A stretch of 64,000 bases of DNA from Paraburkholderia tagetis (lineage in GTDB: Bacteria; Pseudomonadota; Gammaproteobacteria; Burkholderiales; Burkholderiaceae), in assembly GCF_022213065.1 (NCBI RefSeq), contig NZ_JAKLJA010000022.1, forward strand, positions 1 through 64,000. The letters are read 5' to 3'. The notes beneath the pieces are model-generated. The model worked only from the letters and a program-made list of their open reading frames with translations. It had not been told where the DNA came from and did no database searches. This document shows, piece by piece, positions 23,897-32,415 of this stretch. Position 1 is the first letter of the stretch, and each line of letters opens with the position of its first letter. The translations under genes and the position numbers were made by a program.

Positions 23897-25450
23897 GTGC
23901 GCCTCGCGGACTATTTCGATTGCGCGGTGTCCCGCAACCCCGACCGTGTCGCCTTCGTCGACGGCCCGGCACGCGTCACGTTCACCGAGGCGCAGCGGTT
24001 CGTCCATTCGGTCGCAACCGCGCTCGTCAACGACAGGACGATCGCGCCCGGTGCGCACGCCGCCATCTACGCGCCCAACGACTACCGCATCAGCCTGCTG
24101 CAGATCGCCATCAACCGGGCCGACATGGCATGGGTTTCGGTCCACACGCGCAATACGGTGGAAACCAACGCCGCAGTGCTCAACTTCGCGGATTGCGCGC
24201 TCGTGTTCTTTCACAGCGCCTATGAAGCCATTGTGCCGACGCTGAAGGCGGGTTTGCCTGCCGCTTGCCGCTTCATCTGCATCGACCGCGCGTCGGTGCA
24301 CGGCGAAGCCCTGGATACCTGGCGTGCCAGCGCGCACACGCGCTTCATCGCGCCCGCCGAGGATCCCGAACGCCCAGCGATGCTCCAGCCCACCGGCGGC
24401 ACGACCGGACCGTCCAAGGGCGCGCTGCACAGCAACCGGTCGCTCGAGATGGGGCTGATCTCCGTCTTTTCCACCCTGAACATCGACCAGAATTCGCGCG
24501 TGCTTGCCGTGGCGCCGCTGACGCACGCGGCGTGCATGCTGACGCTGGCCGCCGCCGTGCGTGGCGGCTGCACGGTGGTCCTGCCCGGCTTCGACGTGAA
24601 GACCGTGCTGCGCACGATCGCCGAAGAGCGCGTCACCCACCTGTTCCTGCCGCCCACGATCGTCTACGCGCTGCTGAGCGACCCGGCGCTGGCCGACGCC
24701 GACCTTGCGTCGCTGCGCTGTCTGGCGGTCGGCGCAGCGCCTATCGCGCCCGAGAAGCTCAAGGAAGCCGTGCGCCGCTTCGGCGCCGTGATCCACGAAG
24801 TATATGGACAGAGCGAATGCGGCTTTCCCGTGGTCGCCAAGGTGCCGACGGACTATCTGTGCGAGAACGGCAGCTTCGACGAAGCCGCGTTACGCTCGGC
24901 CGGCAAGGCCGCCCAGTTCGCATGCGTCGAAATCATGGATGACGACGGCAGGATTCTCGGCCCCGGCGAGCGCGGCGAAATCGTGGTCCGCTCCGCGACC
25001 GTGATGCTCGGCTATTACAAGAATCCCGAGGCGACGGCGGAAGTCTCGCGGTTTGGCTGGCACCACACGACGGACATCGGCATCAAGGACGAACGCGGCT
25101 TCATCACGATCGTCGACCGCAAGAAGGACATGATCGTGAGCGGCGGCTTCAACGTCTTTCCGGGCGAGATCGAGGCCGTGATCAATTCGCATCCTGCCGT
25201 GCTCGACTGTGCCGTTATCGGCGTGCCGGACGAAAAATGGGGCGAGTCGGTCAAGGCCATCGTCCAACTCAAAGCCGGCGCGAAGGTGGACGCCGAATCC
25301 CTCGAAGCCCTGTGCAAGCGCGAGCTCGGCAGCGTGAAGACGCCCAAGAGCATCGAATTCTGGGAAGAGCTGCCGCGCAGCGCGGTCGGCAAGGTGCTCA
25401 AGCGCGAGATTCGCGGCAAGTACTGGGAAGGCCAGTGGCGCGCCGTCTGA
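23897..25450 (+). CDS. acyl-CoA ligase (AMP-forming)
   Basis: A 517-residue ANL-superfamily adenylating enzyme that would activate the free acid entering the pathway. It starts at GTG with a strong GGAAGGAG six bases upstream. Core motifs are visible: the P-loop-like QPTGGTTGPSKGA, the YGQSECG adenine-binding block, TTDIG, and the C-terminal PRSAVGKVLKREI with the catalytic Lys. No membrane segment is evident, so it is cytoplasmic. The substrate cannot be read from sequence; context suggests a branched or side-chain carboxylate. Confidence 0.9.
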   Translation: MRLADYFDCAVSRNPDRVAFVDGPARVTFTEAQRFVHSVATALVNDRTIAPGAHAAIYAPNDYRISLLQIAINRADMAWVSVHTRNTVETNAAVLNFADCALVFFHSAYEAIVPTLKAGLPAACRFICIDRASVHGEALDTWRASAHTRFIAPAEDPERPAMLQPTGGTTGPSKGALHSNRSLEMGLISVFSTLNIDQNSRVLAVAPLTHAACMLTLAAAVRGGCTVVLPGFDVKTVLRTIAEERVTHLFLPPTIVYALLSDPALADADLASLRCLAVGAAPIAPEKLKEAVRRFGAVIHEVYGQSECGFPVVAKVPTDYLCENGSFDEAALRSAGKAAQFACVEIMDDDGRILGPGERGEIVVRSATVMLGYYKNPEATAEVSRFGWHHTTDIGIKDERGFITIVDRKKDMIVSGGFNVFPGEIEAVINSHPAVLDCAVIGVPDEKWGESVKAIVQLKAGAKVDAESLEALCKRELGSVKTPKSIEFWEELPRSAVGKVLKREIRGKYWEGQWRAV

Positions 25451-25537
25451 GCGGCCGCGCTGGCTGATCCCGTGAAGCCGGTTACGCGCCGATCCAGACC
25501 AATTATTTAGTAACCCTTAATCAACGGATAACGAAAC

Positions 25538-26284
25538 ATGAATCTGCAAGACAAGGTTGCCATCGTGACCGGCGCCGCTTCCGGACTTGGTCTCGCCACC
25601 TGCAAGGCGCTCGCCGCGGCGGGTGCGAAAGTGGTCGGCTTCGACCTCGATCAGGCGCGACTCGACGAAGCACTTGGCCCCGGCATGGAAGGCATCGCCG
25701 TGGACGTATCCAACGAGGCCAGTGTGCGGGCCGGCGTCGAACGTGTCGTGCAGCAGCACGGGCGCTTGCACGTCGCGGTGAACTGTGCCGGGATCCTCGG
25801 CCCGTGCAAGACCCTCTCGAAGGGCGAGTTGTTTCCCACCGAACTCTGGAATCGCGTGCTTGGCGTCAATCTCACCGGCACGTTCAATGTGCTGCGCCAC
25901 GCCGCGCTCGCCATGGCGGCGAACGAGCCGGAAGAAACGGGCGAGCGCGGCGTGATCATCAATACGGCGTCGGGCGCGGCCAGGCAAGGGCAGATGGGGC
26001 AGGCGGCCTATAGCGCCAGCAAGGCCGGCGTCATCGGCATGACGTTGCCGGTCGCGCGCGACCTGGCCGATTACGGCATCCGTGTGGTTTCCATCGCACC
26101 CGGGCTGTTCGAGTCGGGCATGTCGTCCGGCATGCCCCCGAAGGTCTCGGAAGCCATTGTCAACATGATGCTGTTCCCGCGACGCATGGGTAAGGCGCCG
26201 GAGTTCGCCGCGCTGGTCCAGCATGTGATCGAAAACGCTTATCTGAACGCGATGACGCTCGATATAGACTGCGGCACACGCTGA
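25538..26284 (+). CDS. SDR family dehydrogenase (type-2 3-hydroxyacyl-CoA-like)
   Basis: A 248-residue short-chain dehydrogenase with TGAASGLG, an NCAG variant of NNAG, NTASGAARQGQMGQAAYSASK containing the Ser-Tyr-Lys triad, and SIAPGLFESGM. It resembles mammalian type-2 hydroxyacyl-CoA dehydrogenase (HSD10) in length and in the NTASGAA block, making a (3S)-hydroxyacyl-CoA or hydroxysteroid substrate plausible. It lies 87 bases after the ligase gene, in the same direction. It could be the last enzyme gene of the rightward unit, since a hairpin and the porin follow. Confidence 0.85.
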   Translation: MNLQDKVAIVTGAASGLGLATCKALAAAGAKVVGFDLDQARLDEALGPGMEGIAVDVSNEASVRAGVERVVQQHGRLHVAVNCAGILGPCKTLSKGELFPTELWNRVLGVNLTGTFNVLRHAALAMAANEPEETGERGVIINTASGAARQGQMGQAAYSASKAGVIGMTLPVARDLADYGIRVVSIAPGLFESGMSSGMPPKVSEAIVNMMLFPRRMGKAPEFAALVQHVIENAYLNAMTLDIDCGTR

Positions 26285-26289
26285 GAATC

Positions 26290-26308
26290 TGGCCGGATAT
26301 GCCGGCCA
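26290..26308 (+). terminator. short hairpin between SDR and porin
   Basis: TGGCCGG (26290-26296) pairs with CCGGCCA (26302-26308) around an ATATG loop, six bases after the stop. There is no U-tract, so read-through into the porin gene is possible. Confidence 0.3.
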
Positions 26309-26410
26309 TGCCCCAAGAGGATCCGCTGCCCCCGCGCAACGGACCTCGGGGTCACCGAGCCTCAGCGCGCCGCGCGAAGCCACACAGCACAATAACCAAA
26401 GGAGACTTGC

Positions 26411-27574
26411 ATGCGTTTCATCAACCAGGGCATCTGTGGCGCAACCCTTGCTCTTGCAGCGGGCAGTGTGGCGGCGCAAGGCAGCGTCACGCTGTACGGC
26501 GTTGCGGACACCTACATCCAGTACCTGAACAACGGCGGTTCCGGCTCGGTTTCCGAAAGGAGTGGCGGCTCCACGGGATCCATGATCGGTCTCAAGGGAA
26601 GCGAGGATCTGGGCGGCAAGCTACGCGCCATCTTCGACCTGGAAGCCGGCTACAACACCAACAACGGCACGTTCCTCGCCGACAGCAGCGCGCTGTTCTA
26701 CCGCCAGGCCTGGGTGGGCATCCAGCACGAGAGCTACGGCTCGCTAACCTTCGGGCGCCAATATCAGCCCAGCTTCTGGGCCGTCTACTATGCTGAGCCG
26801 TTCCGCGGCAACGAAGTCCTCTCGCCGCTTTCTGCCTTCGACCTTGCTGCAGCAACGGACCGCAACACGCTGGCGACGCAGTATGCGCCGGGCCGGATCA
26901 GCAACACGATCTTCTACCGCACGCCGAACATGGGCGGGGTGAAGCTTTATGCCATGTACGGTTTTCCCGCAAGCCAGAGTCAACCCGTGCGGATGACAAC
27001 CGGGAACATGCTCGACGTGGCGCTGACCTACCAGGGCTATGGCCTGTACGCGGCATTGGCCTACTTCAAGCAGCACGGCGGCACCGAAACCGCGCAACTC
27101 GCGCCGCAACCGTTGGGCGCCACGACCTTTGACCTCGTGGGCACCGACCACTACACGGCAGCCCTCGCCTATCGCCTCGGCATCGTCAACCTCCAGTTCA
27201 ACTACTCTTATGCGCGCACGAGCGACGTTGCATCGAACGCTGTCGTGCCCGTGGTGCCGGGGCGCGTGAACCTGCCGCTCAGCTCGCTTGCGCACTCGCT
27301 CAGCTACATGGAGTTCGGCGCGACCATCCAGGCGACGGCAGCCGATGAAATCCAACTGGCGGCTCTCCAGCGCAATGTGCGAGGCGCCCACGACAATTCG
27401 GTCGGGTTCGAAGCGGGCATCGACCACAATATTTCAAAGCGCACCACGCTCTATGCGCGCGCCGGCTATATCAAGAACAACGGCACGGCCACCACCACCT
27501 GGCCGGGGTACACGGCGACCAGCAAGGGGGCGTCGCAAACGCTCGTTGCAGTCGGCATCAATCACCGCTTCTGA
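26411..27574 (+). CDS. Gram-negative porin (OmpC-like)
   Basis: A 387-residue outer-membrane porin of the Burkholderia type. The signal peptide is cleaved after AGSVAAQ. The mature N-terminus GSVTLYGVADTYIQYLNN is the family signature, KGSEDLGGKLRAIFDLEAGYN follows, and the last residue is the aromatic Phe of GINHRF. AAAGGAG precedes the ATG. Sitting at the end of the acyl-CoA island, it may provide the uptake channel for the growth substrate; a general diffusion role is the alternative. Confidence 0.93.
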   Translation: MRFINQGICGATLALAAGSVAAQGSVTLYGVADTYIQYLNNGGSGSVSERSGGSTGSMIGLKGSEDLGGKLRAIFDLEAGYNTNNGTFLADSSALFYRQAWVGIQHESYGSLTFGRQYQPSFWAVYYAEPFRGNEVLSPLSAFDLAAATDRNTLATQYAPGRISNTIFYRTPNMGGVKLYAMYGFPASQSQPVRMTTGNMLDVALTYQGYGLYAALAYFKQHGGTETAQLAPQPLGATTFDLVGTDHYTAALAYRLGIVNLQFNYSYARTSDVASNAVVPVVPGRVNLPLSSLAHSLSYMEFGATIQATAADEIQLAALQRNVRGAHDNSVGFEAGIDHNISKRTTLYARAGYIKNNGTATTTWPGYTATSKGASQTLVAVGINHRF

Positions 27575-27605
27575 TTCGGTCTGGATTCCGTCTGGATTCT
27601 GTCTA

Positions 27606-27629
27606 GCGCCGGTTCGCAGGAGCCGGCGC
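27606..27629 (+). terminator. hairpin after the porin gene
   Basis: GCGCCGGTT (27606-27614) pairs with AGCCGGCGC (27621-27629) with one G-T pair. There is no U-tract. Small direct repeats of GGATTC-N-GTCT lie just before it. Confidence 0.4.
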
Positions 27630-27804
27630 CGTGAATCGTCGCCCGTCGTCGCCCGATCACATTGCACAAACTACGTATCAATGTTCCGCTGATTGCATTT
27701 ATGGTTCCGCATACATCATGGGCGGTCGAAACCCGGAGCTTTCACCGTGCCACCCGTGCATTCCATCTTTTCTGAAGTGCGCAGTCGTATTCACGGAGCA
27801 TGTC

Positions 27805-28260
27805 ATGAAGAAATTATCGGTCGTACTGCTGTTCGCAACCAGCGCGGCTGCATTTGCCCAGGCGCCGGCCGTGTATCCGGCCCATGGTCAAAGTCCGCAA
27901 AAGCAGCAGCAGGATGAGGGGGCTTGCTACGCGTGGGCCAAGCAGAATACCGGGATCGATCCGGCAGTCGTCGCCGCAGCCCCGCCTCCCGCCCAGGCGC
28001 AGAACGGCCAGCGCGTCAGAGGCGCTGCGGCCGGCGCGGCGATGGGCGCTGCGGCCGGGGCTATCGGCGGCAATGCCGGCCATGGCGCCGCCGTAGGCGC
28101 TGTGGCCGGCACGGTCGCCGGCGGCGTTGCGCATCGGCGCCAGGAACGCGCCGCTGCCGCCCAGAATGCGCAAACACAGTCCAATCAGCAAGCGGCGCTC
28201 AGCACCTACTATCGCGCCTGGAGCGCCTGCATGACGGGGCGCGGTTATACAGTGCGGTAA
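27805..28260 (+). CDS. glycine-zipper protein, periplasmic or outer membrane
   Basis: A 151-residue protein; start at MKKLSVVLLF with GGAG nine bases upstream. A signal peptide (to AAAFAQ) precedes a short Cys-containing segment. The glycine-zipper stretch GAAAGAAMGAAAGAIGGNAG continues with further GxxxG repeats (about residues 75-115). A Gln/Ala-rich segment and a C-terminal SACMTGRGY motif follow. Such small YMGG/2TM-type proteins insert in or associate with the outer membrane; function is not established. Confidence 0.82.
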   Translation: MKKLSVVLLFATSAAAFAQAPAVYPAHGQSPQKQQQDEGACYAWAKQNTGIDPAVVAAAPPPAQAQNGQRVRGAAAGAAMGAAAGAIGGNAGHGAAVGAVAGTVAGGVAHRRQERAAAAQNAQTQSNQQAALSTYYRAWSACMTGRGYTVR

Positions 28261-28272
28261 AGCTATATCGAC

Positions 28273-28311
28273 GCGGGCAGAACGGCGGCGCTACGTTGCG
28301 GTTCTGCCCGC
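28273..28311 (+). terminator. hairpin after the glycine-zipper gene
   Basis: GCGGGCAGAAC (28273-28283) pairs perfectly with GTTCTGCCCGC (28301-28311), with a 17-base loop, 12 bases after the stop. No clear U-tract. Confidence 0.5.
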
Positions 28312-28487
28312 CCGACTGACCCGGTAAGGCTCGGAAAAAGCGGCGGCCCCCATTCCTCACCGCCCGCACGAAACACAAAAATCCGATCGCGTGTCACCCC
28401 AACGGACCCAGTGGGCACTCGCCCAAAATGCGGTCTTCCTGTCTGTCGATAACTAACGCCCCTATTGAAATCAGTGTCATCGCCCAT

Positions 28488-28507
28488 ATCGTCAAAATGC
28501 GATATAT
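28488..28507. promoter_or_regulatory. inverted repeat upstream of the ArsR-type gene
   Basis: ATATCG (28488-28493) and CGATAT (28502-28507) are separated by eight bases and end 27 bases before the start codon. Position and form fit an autoregulatory ArsR operator. Confidence 0.55.
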
Positions 28508-28534
28508 GATTCGCACAGTTACGATGCAACTCCG

Positions 28535-28858
28535 ATGAAGAAATCTCAACCGACCCCAAAGCTCGACGTCGACGCAATCTACAAGGCGCTTGCCAATCCC
28601 GTGCGGCGCGAGATTCTCGCGTGTCTGCGCGAGCCGAAGGCGCATTTCGCCGATCAGGAACTCCTGCTCGAACATGGCGTTTGCGCGGGCCGGATCGACG
28701 CGCACTGCGAACTCTCGCAATCCACCGTGTCGGCGCATCTCGCCGCACTGCAGAAGGCGGGGCTCGTGACGTCGAAGCGCGTTGGCCAGTGGGTGTTCTT
28801 CAAGCGCAACGAGCCCGTTATCGAGGCGTTTCTCGCTCACATGAACAAGCAGTTGTGA
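28535..28858 (+). CDS. ArsR-type winged-helix repressor
   Basis: A 107-residue HTH regulator. The winged-helix core is seen in LANPVRREILACL, then SQSTVSAHLAALQKAGLVTS as recognition helix, then the wing KRVGQWVFFKRNE. Cys30, Cys50 and Cys58 are present, the last two in a short insertion before the recognition helix, so thiol-based sensing of electrophiles is conceivable. The classical metal site ELCVC is absent. It is followed 89 bases later by an Old Yellow Enzyme gene in the same direction, a pairing that suggests control of enone or quinone detoxification. Confidence 0.87.
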   Translation: MKKSQPTPKLDVDAIYKALANPVRREILACLREPKAHFADQELLLEHGVCAGRIDAHCELSQSTVSAHLAALQKAGLVTSKRVGQWVFFKRNEPVIEAFLAHMNKQL

Positions 28859-28947
28859 GCGCAAGCATCGTCGGTGCGCATCGCAAACCCATCGTCTTTT
28901 CCGTATCGATTCAAGACCGCGGGCCATGCCCGCAACAAGGTGAACAC

Positions 28948-30009
28948 ATGGCAACGCTTTTCGACCCCATTCAGATCGGCGACCTCACGCTACCCAACCG
29001 CGTCATCATGGCTCCGCTCACGCGTCAGCGCGCGGGCGAAGTCCGCGTGCCCAACGCGCTGATGGCGAAGTACTATGCGGAGCGCGCGTCGGCGGGCCTC
29101 ATCATCAGCGAGGCGACGTCGGTCACGCCGCAGGGTGTGGGCTACGCGGAAACGCCGGGCATCTGGTCGCAGGAACAGGTCGAGGGCTGGAAAGTCGTGA
29201 CCGAGGCCGTGCATGCCGCGGGCGGGCGCATCTTCCTGCAACTGTGGCACGTGGGCCGCATCTCGGACCCGCTGTTCCTCGACGGTGCGCTGCCCGTCGC
29301 GCCGAGCGCCATCGCGGCGCAGGGCCACGTGAGCCACGTGCGTCCGCAGCGCGCGTATGTCACGCCGCGCGCCCTCGCCATCGACGAGATTCCGGGCGTC
29401 ATCGCCGCATTTCGCCAGGGCGCGATCCACGCGAAAGCGGCCGGTTTCGACGGCGTCGAGATTCACGGCGCGAACGGCTATCTGCTCGACCAGTTCCTGC
29501 AGGACAGCACGAATCAGCGCACCGACGCCTACGGCGGCTCGATTGAAAATCGCGCACGCCTGCTGCTCGAAATTACCGACGCATGCATCGAGATCTGGGG
29601 GGCAAATCGCGTGGGCGTGCATATCGCCCCGCGCGGCGACGCGCACACCATGGGCGATTCAAACCCCGCGGCAACCTTCGGCTACGTGGCGCGCGAACTC
29701 GGCAAACGCAAGATCGCGTTCCTCTTCGCCCGCGAGTCGCTCGGCGAAAATCGTCTCGGTCCGCAATTGAAAGCCGAGTTCGGCGGCCCCTACATCGCCA
29801 ACGAAAAGTTCACGCTGGAGTCGGCGCAACGCGTGCTCGCGGACGGCGAAGCCGATGCCGTCGCCTGGGGCCAGCTCTTCATCGCGAACCCGGATCTGCC
29901 GCGCCGCTTCGAATTGAACGCGCCGCTCAACGCGCCGAATCCGTCCACCTATTACGCGCGCGGCGAAACGGGCTACACGGACTATCCGTCGCTCGAAAGC
30001 GTGGCGTAA
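28948..30009 (+). CDS. Old Yellow Enzyme family alkene reductase (NemA-like)
   Basis: A 353-residue FMN-dependent ene-reductase. Start at MATLFDPIQIG with AAGGTG upstream; the frame is open much further. Family landmarks are PNRVIMAPLTRQRA, LQLWHVGRIS, EIHGANGYLLDQFLQD followed by NQRTDAYGGS (substrate-binding His/Asn), and VAWGQLFIANPDLP. It reduces activated C=C bonds of enals, maleimides or quinones using NAD(P)H. Located behind an ArsR-type gene and ended by a strong hairpin, it probably forms a two-gene unit. Confidence 0.93.
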   Translation: MATLFDPIQIGDLTLPNRVIMAPLTRQRAGEVRVPNALMAKYYAERASAGLIISEATSVTPQGVGYAETPGIWSQEQVEGWKVVTEAVHAAGGRIFLQLWHVGRISDPLFLDGALPVAPSAIAAQGHVSHVRPQRAYVTPRALAIDEIPGVIAAFRQGAIHAKAAGFDGVEIHGANGYLLDQFLQDSTNQRTDAYGGSIENRARLLLEITDACIEIWGANRVGVHIAPRGDAHTMGDSNPAATFGYVARELGKRKIAFLFARESLGENRLGPQLKAEFGGPYIANEKFTLESAQRVLADGEADAVAWGQLFIANPDLPRRFELNAPLNAPNPSTYYARGETGYTDYPSLESVA

Positions 30010-30068
30010 GTCATTGACACCCACGCGGCACCCGCGCGACTTCCTCACGGCGCCGCATGGTGCCGTTT

Positions 30069-30111
30069 AGCGGCCCCGCTCACGACGCCATGTCGTGGCC
30101 GGGGCCGCTTT
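30069..30111 (+). terminator. long hairpin terminator after the ene-reductase
   Basis: AGCGGCCCCG (30069-30078) pairs with CGGGGCCGCT (30100-30109). An inner CACGAC/GTCGTG stem extends the hairpin. A short T run follows. Confidence 0.65.
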
Positions 30112-30249
30112 CATTGACATGCGTGTGCGATGTTTTCCGGTATTTTTTACAGCGATTCCGATAGGCCGATTCAATTGGCGTCGTGCGCGAGTTTGTCCTT
30201 GAATTCGAACTCCGCCTACCTCGCCCACTCCGCTGACTGGAGAACCGTC

Positions 30250-30447
30250 ATGCCCAAAGTCGACGCCGAGACCATCGTCCACAGCATCGCCGCTGAGACC
30301 AATACGCCTGAGGAAACGGTAGCCCGCATCTACGCCGACGCGCTCGACACCTATCGCGCCGACGCACGCGTCCTCGACTATGTCCCGCTCTTCGCCGCGC
30401 GCAAGGTCCGCGCGACCCTGCGGCAAAACAGCGCAAAACCGCACTGA
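30250..30447 (+). CDS. DUF3562 family small protein
   Basis: A 65-residue protein; start at MPKVDAETIV with GGAG upstream. The sequence HSIAAETNTPEETVARIYADAL and the end YVPLFAARKVRATLRQ match the small DUF3562 proteins frequent in Burkholderiaceae, as I recall them. Predicted entirely helical, soluble and without a signal peptide. Function unknown. It stands alone between two terminator-like hairpins. Confidence 0.75.
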   Translation: MPKVDAETIVHSIAAETNTPEETVARIYADALDTYRADARVLDYVPLFAARKVRATLRQNSAKPH

Positions 30448-30683
30448 TCGCGCGCCGCGCTCCTCCTTAGGCTTCGTTGCAATCCCCGCCGCGCGAACAA
30501 CGGTTCGCGCGGCGGGCGTTCGTGCATCCGCCACGTCCGCCACCGTCCGCCGCAACCGCGCGCGCACGTCCAGAGCGCCGCTCATACGGCAAACTCCCGG
30601 CCAAACCCGGCCGACGCCTCGGCTGCCCCCCCTCTTAAGTCTGGTTTAATTCTTCGCTGCAAACATACGCTCACCCCTGTTGA

Positions 30684-30711
30684 GCCGCCGGAACATCGGC
30701 GGCGTTTTTTT
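30684..30711 (+). terminator. rho-independent terminator ahead of a small gene
   Basis: GCCGCCG (30684-30690), loop GAACAT, CGGCGGC (30697-30703), then seven T residues (30705-30711). It ends 28 bases before the next start codon, so it either closes the DUF3562 transcript or lies in the leader of the following gene. Confidence 0.8.
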
Positions 30712-30739
30712 GCGCGGTTAGTCGAGGAGGAGCGAGGTC

Positions 30740-31087
30740 ATGGTTGAAGACGACGATGTGCTGATGCACTTGCAGTCCCTGCTGCGCGACGGCTCGACTA
30801 CGCGTATTGCGTCGTGCCGTGTCTCCACGCCGCTCCAGAATCCCTGGGGCCGCGCGTACCGGCTCGTCGAATGGACCACGCCGCTCGACGACGGCGCGCG
30901 CCGCCAGGTCGTGCCCGCCGAGAGCTCGGCGCTCGACATCGCGCGCCTCGTGGCGGAGCACGTGCCGGGGCGCCGCATCCTGCTCAACGGCGAAACGGTG
31001 GACGCCGAACGCCCGCGCACGCGACGCCGCTCGCGCAGCACCGCAAAGCGCAGCACCGCAAACGCAGGCGCGCACATCGCGAGTTAA
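30740..31087 (+). CDS. conserved-looking hypothetical protein, basic C-terminus
   Basis: A 115-residue protein not recognised. GAGGAG lies about nine bases before the ATG and codon use matches neighbours. The first 90 residues form a compact alpha/beta domain (RIASCRVSTPLQNPWGRAYRLVEW and RILLNGETVDAERP). The last 25 are Arg/Ser/Thr/Ala-rich and strongly basic, suggesting nucleic-acid contact or disorder. No signal peptide. It is the only gene after a strong terminator, so it has either its own promoter or a regulated leader. Confidence 0.65.
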   Translation: MVEDDDVLMHLQSLLRDGSTTRIASCRVSTPLQNPWGRAYRLVEWTTPLDDGARRQVVPAESSALDIARLVAEHVPGRRILLNGETVDAERPRTRRRSRSTAKRSTANAGAHIAS

Positions 31088-31094
31088 GGACTCC

Positions 31095-31121
31095 GGCGCG
31101 TCCCATACTCCAGGACGCGCC
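31095..31121 (+). terminator. hairpin after the 115-residue gene
   Basis: GGCGCGTCC (31095-31103) pairs perfectly with GGACGCGCC (31113-31121), eight bases after the stop. No T-tract on either side; it lies between convergent genes. Confidence 0.45.
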
Positions 31122-31225
31122 AGCCTGCGCCCGGCGATTTTCGCCATCCGCTTTCGTCCCCCGCTTTCGCCCCTCTGACCATCCGATTGTTGGCGCGCGG
31201 TTTTTATCGCCGCTCATGCCAGCAC

Positions 31226-32080
31226 TTACGCCACCATCCTTCCCAGCGTCTCCTCCAGCGCCGCGCTCACGCAAGTCATCGGCGCGCGCAACTCATTGCG
31301 AATGAGCCCCCGCCGCGCGAGCGCCGCCTTCACTGGCCCCGGATTCGGCTCCGCGAAAGTCGCGCGCACGAGCGGCACGAGCGCGTGCCAGAGCGCGCGC
31401 GCATCGGCGAGACGACCCTCGCGCAACGCGCGCTCCATCGCGACGAAACGCTGCGGCAACAGATGCGCCGATGCCGCAATCGCGCCGCTCGCGCCCGCAC
31501 ACAACGCGCCGAACATTTCGATGTCCTCGCCGCAGAGCACTTGCAGGCGACCGTCGAGAATCAGCGCGAGCGTCTTCGCAAGCGAGCCGCCGCAATCCTT
31601 CACCGCGACGATGCGCGCGTGGCCCGCAAGATCGAGCAGCGTCGGCAATTCGAGCTGTACCCCCGTGCGCGCGGGAATGTCGTAGAGGATCACGGGCTTG
31701 CGGCTCGCATCGGCGAGCGCCGTGAAATGGCCGATCACGCCGGCCTGCGACGGGCGAATATAATACGGCGCCGCCGCGAGCACGCCCGCAACCGGCGTCT
31801 CATTGAGCGCGGCAACGCGCTCGCATACCGACTGCGTGTGATTGCCGCTCACGCCCGCGACCACCGGCAGGCCACCGGCGCTCGCGAGCACGGTGGCGAG
31901 CACGGCGTCCTGCTCGCGCTCGTCGAGCGCGGCCGGCTCGCCGGTCGTGCCGAGCGCGACGAAGCCCGCTACGCCCGCCTGCGCGTAGTGGCGCACGAGC
32001 GCGTCGAGCGCCTCGTGATCGACGGCGCCGCGGTTGAACGGCGTGACGAGCGGAATCCAGATACCCGAAAACGAAGACAT
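31226..32080 (-). CDS. dapA: dihydrodipicolinate synthase family protein (DapA-like)
   Basis: A 284-residue class I aldolase; start at MSSFSGIW with AAGGGA upstream. Residues of the fold are visible: GTTGEPA, Tyr in AAPYYIRPSQAG, Tyr in ILYDIPARTGV, and the Schiff-base Lys in IVAVKDCGG. The Arg of the TGV loop fits DHDPS. Lysine-pathway genes are not nearby and several blocks deviate from typical DapA (CGGSLAKT), so a paralog acting on another 2-oxo acid is possible. Monocistronic and leftward. Confidence 0.85.
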   Translation of the reverse strand: MSSFSGIWIPLVTPFNRGAVDHEALDALVRHYAQAGVAGFVALGTTGEPAALDEREQDAVLATVLASAGGLPVVAGVSGNHTQSVCERVAALNETPVAGVLAAAPYYIRPSQAGVIGHFTALADASRKPVILYDIPARTGVQLELPTLLDLAGHARIVAVKDCGGSLAKTLALILDGRLQVLCGEDIEMFGALCAGASGAIAASAHLLPQRFVAMERALREGRLADARALWHALVPLVRATFAEPNPGPVKAALARRGLIRNELRAPMTCVSAALEETLGRMVA

Positions 32081-32415
32081 GACTTTCCCTTGAACGCGAC
32101 CGTATGGAAGGTCCGTCGATCCGTACGCGGGAGTCGGGCAAGCCAGGAGGGAGAAAGAGGCGGGGCGCCGCCGGCAGGCCGTTCCATCGCACATCCGACG
32201 GAACAGCGTGCTCCGGTCAGATGAGCGACTGTTTTTTGGCTTTGGCTTTCACGCACGCGCACGAGGCCTGCGCGCGCACCGGCATCGCGCGCGAAGCGGC
32301 GACGGCGGATGGCGTTACGAAGGGACTCGGCTGACGTGGCATGCCGAGCAGTGTAATGGAAAAAGCGGGAAAAAGCGGAAAAAAACGCGCGGGCCGGCGC
32401 GCGCCCTTTCAGGAA
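32081..32415. other. intergenic region between dapA-like and bactofilin genes
   Basis: About 335 bases carrying the dapA-like promoter region and, at the right end, the terminator of the bactofilin gene. No open frame here looks like a gene. Confidence 0.5.
32379..32403 (-). terminator. rho-independent terminator of the bactofilin unit
   Basis: On the minus strand CGCGCG, loop CCGGCC, CGCGCG and then seven T residues (complement at 32379-32385), 13 bases after the bactofilin stop. Confidence 0.75.

Noticed and set aside
25500..25537. Fourth island operator before the SDR gene
   Set aside because: The A/T-rich stretch has TTAGTAACCCTTAA but lacks the ACTC/GAGT half-sites and the 20-base repeat.
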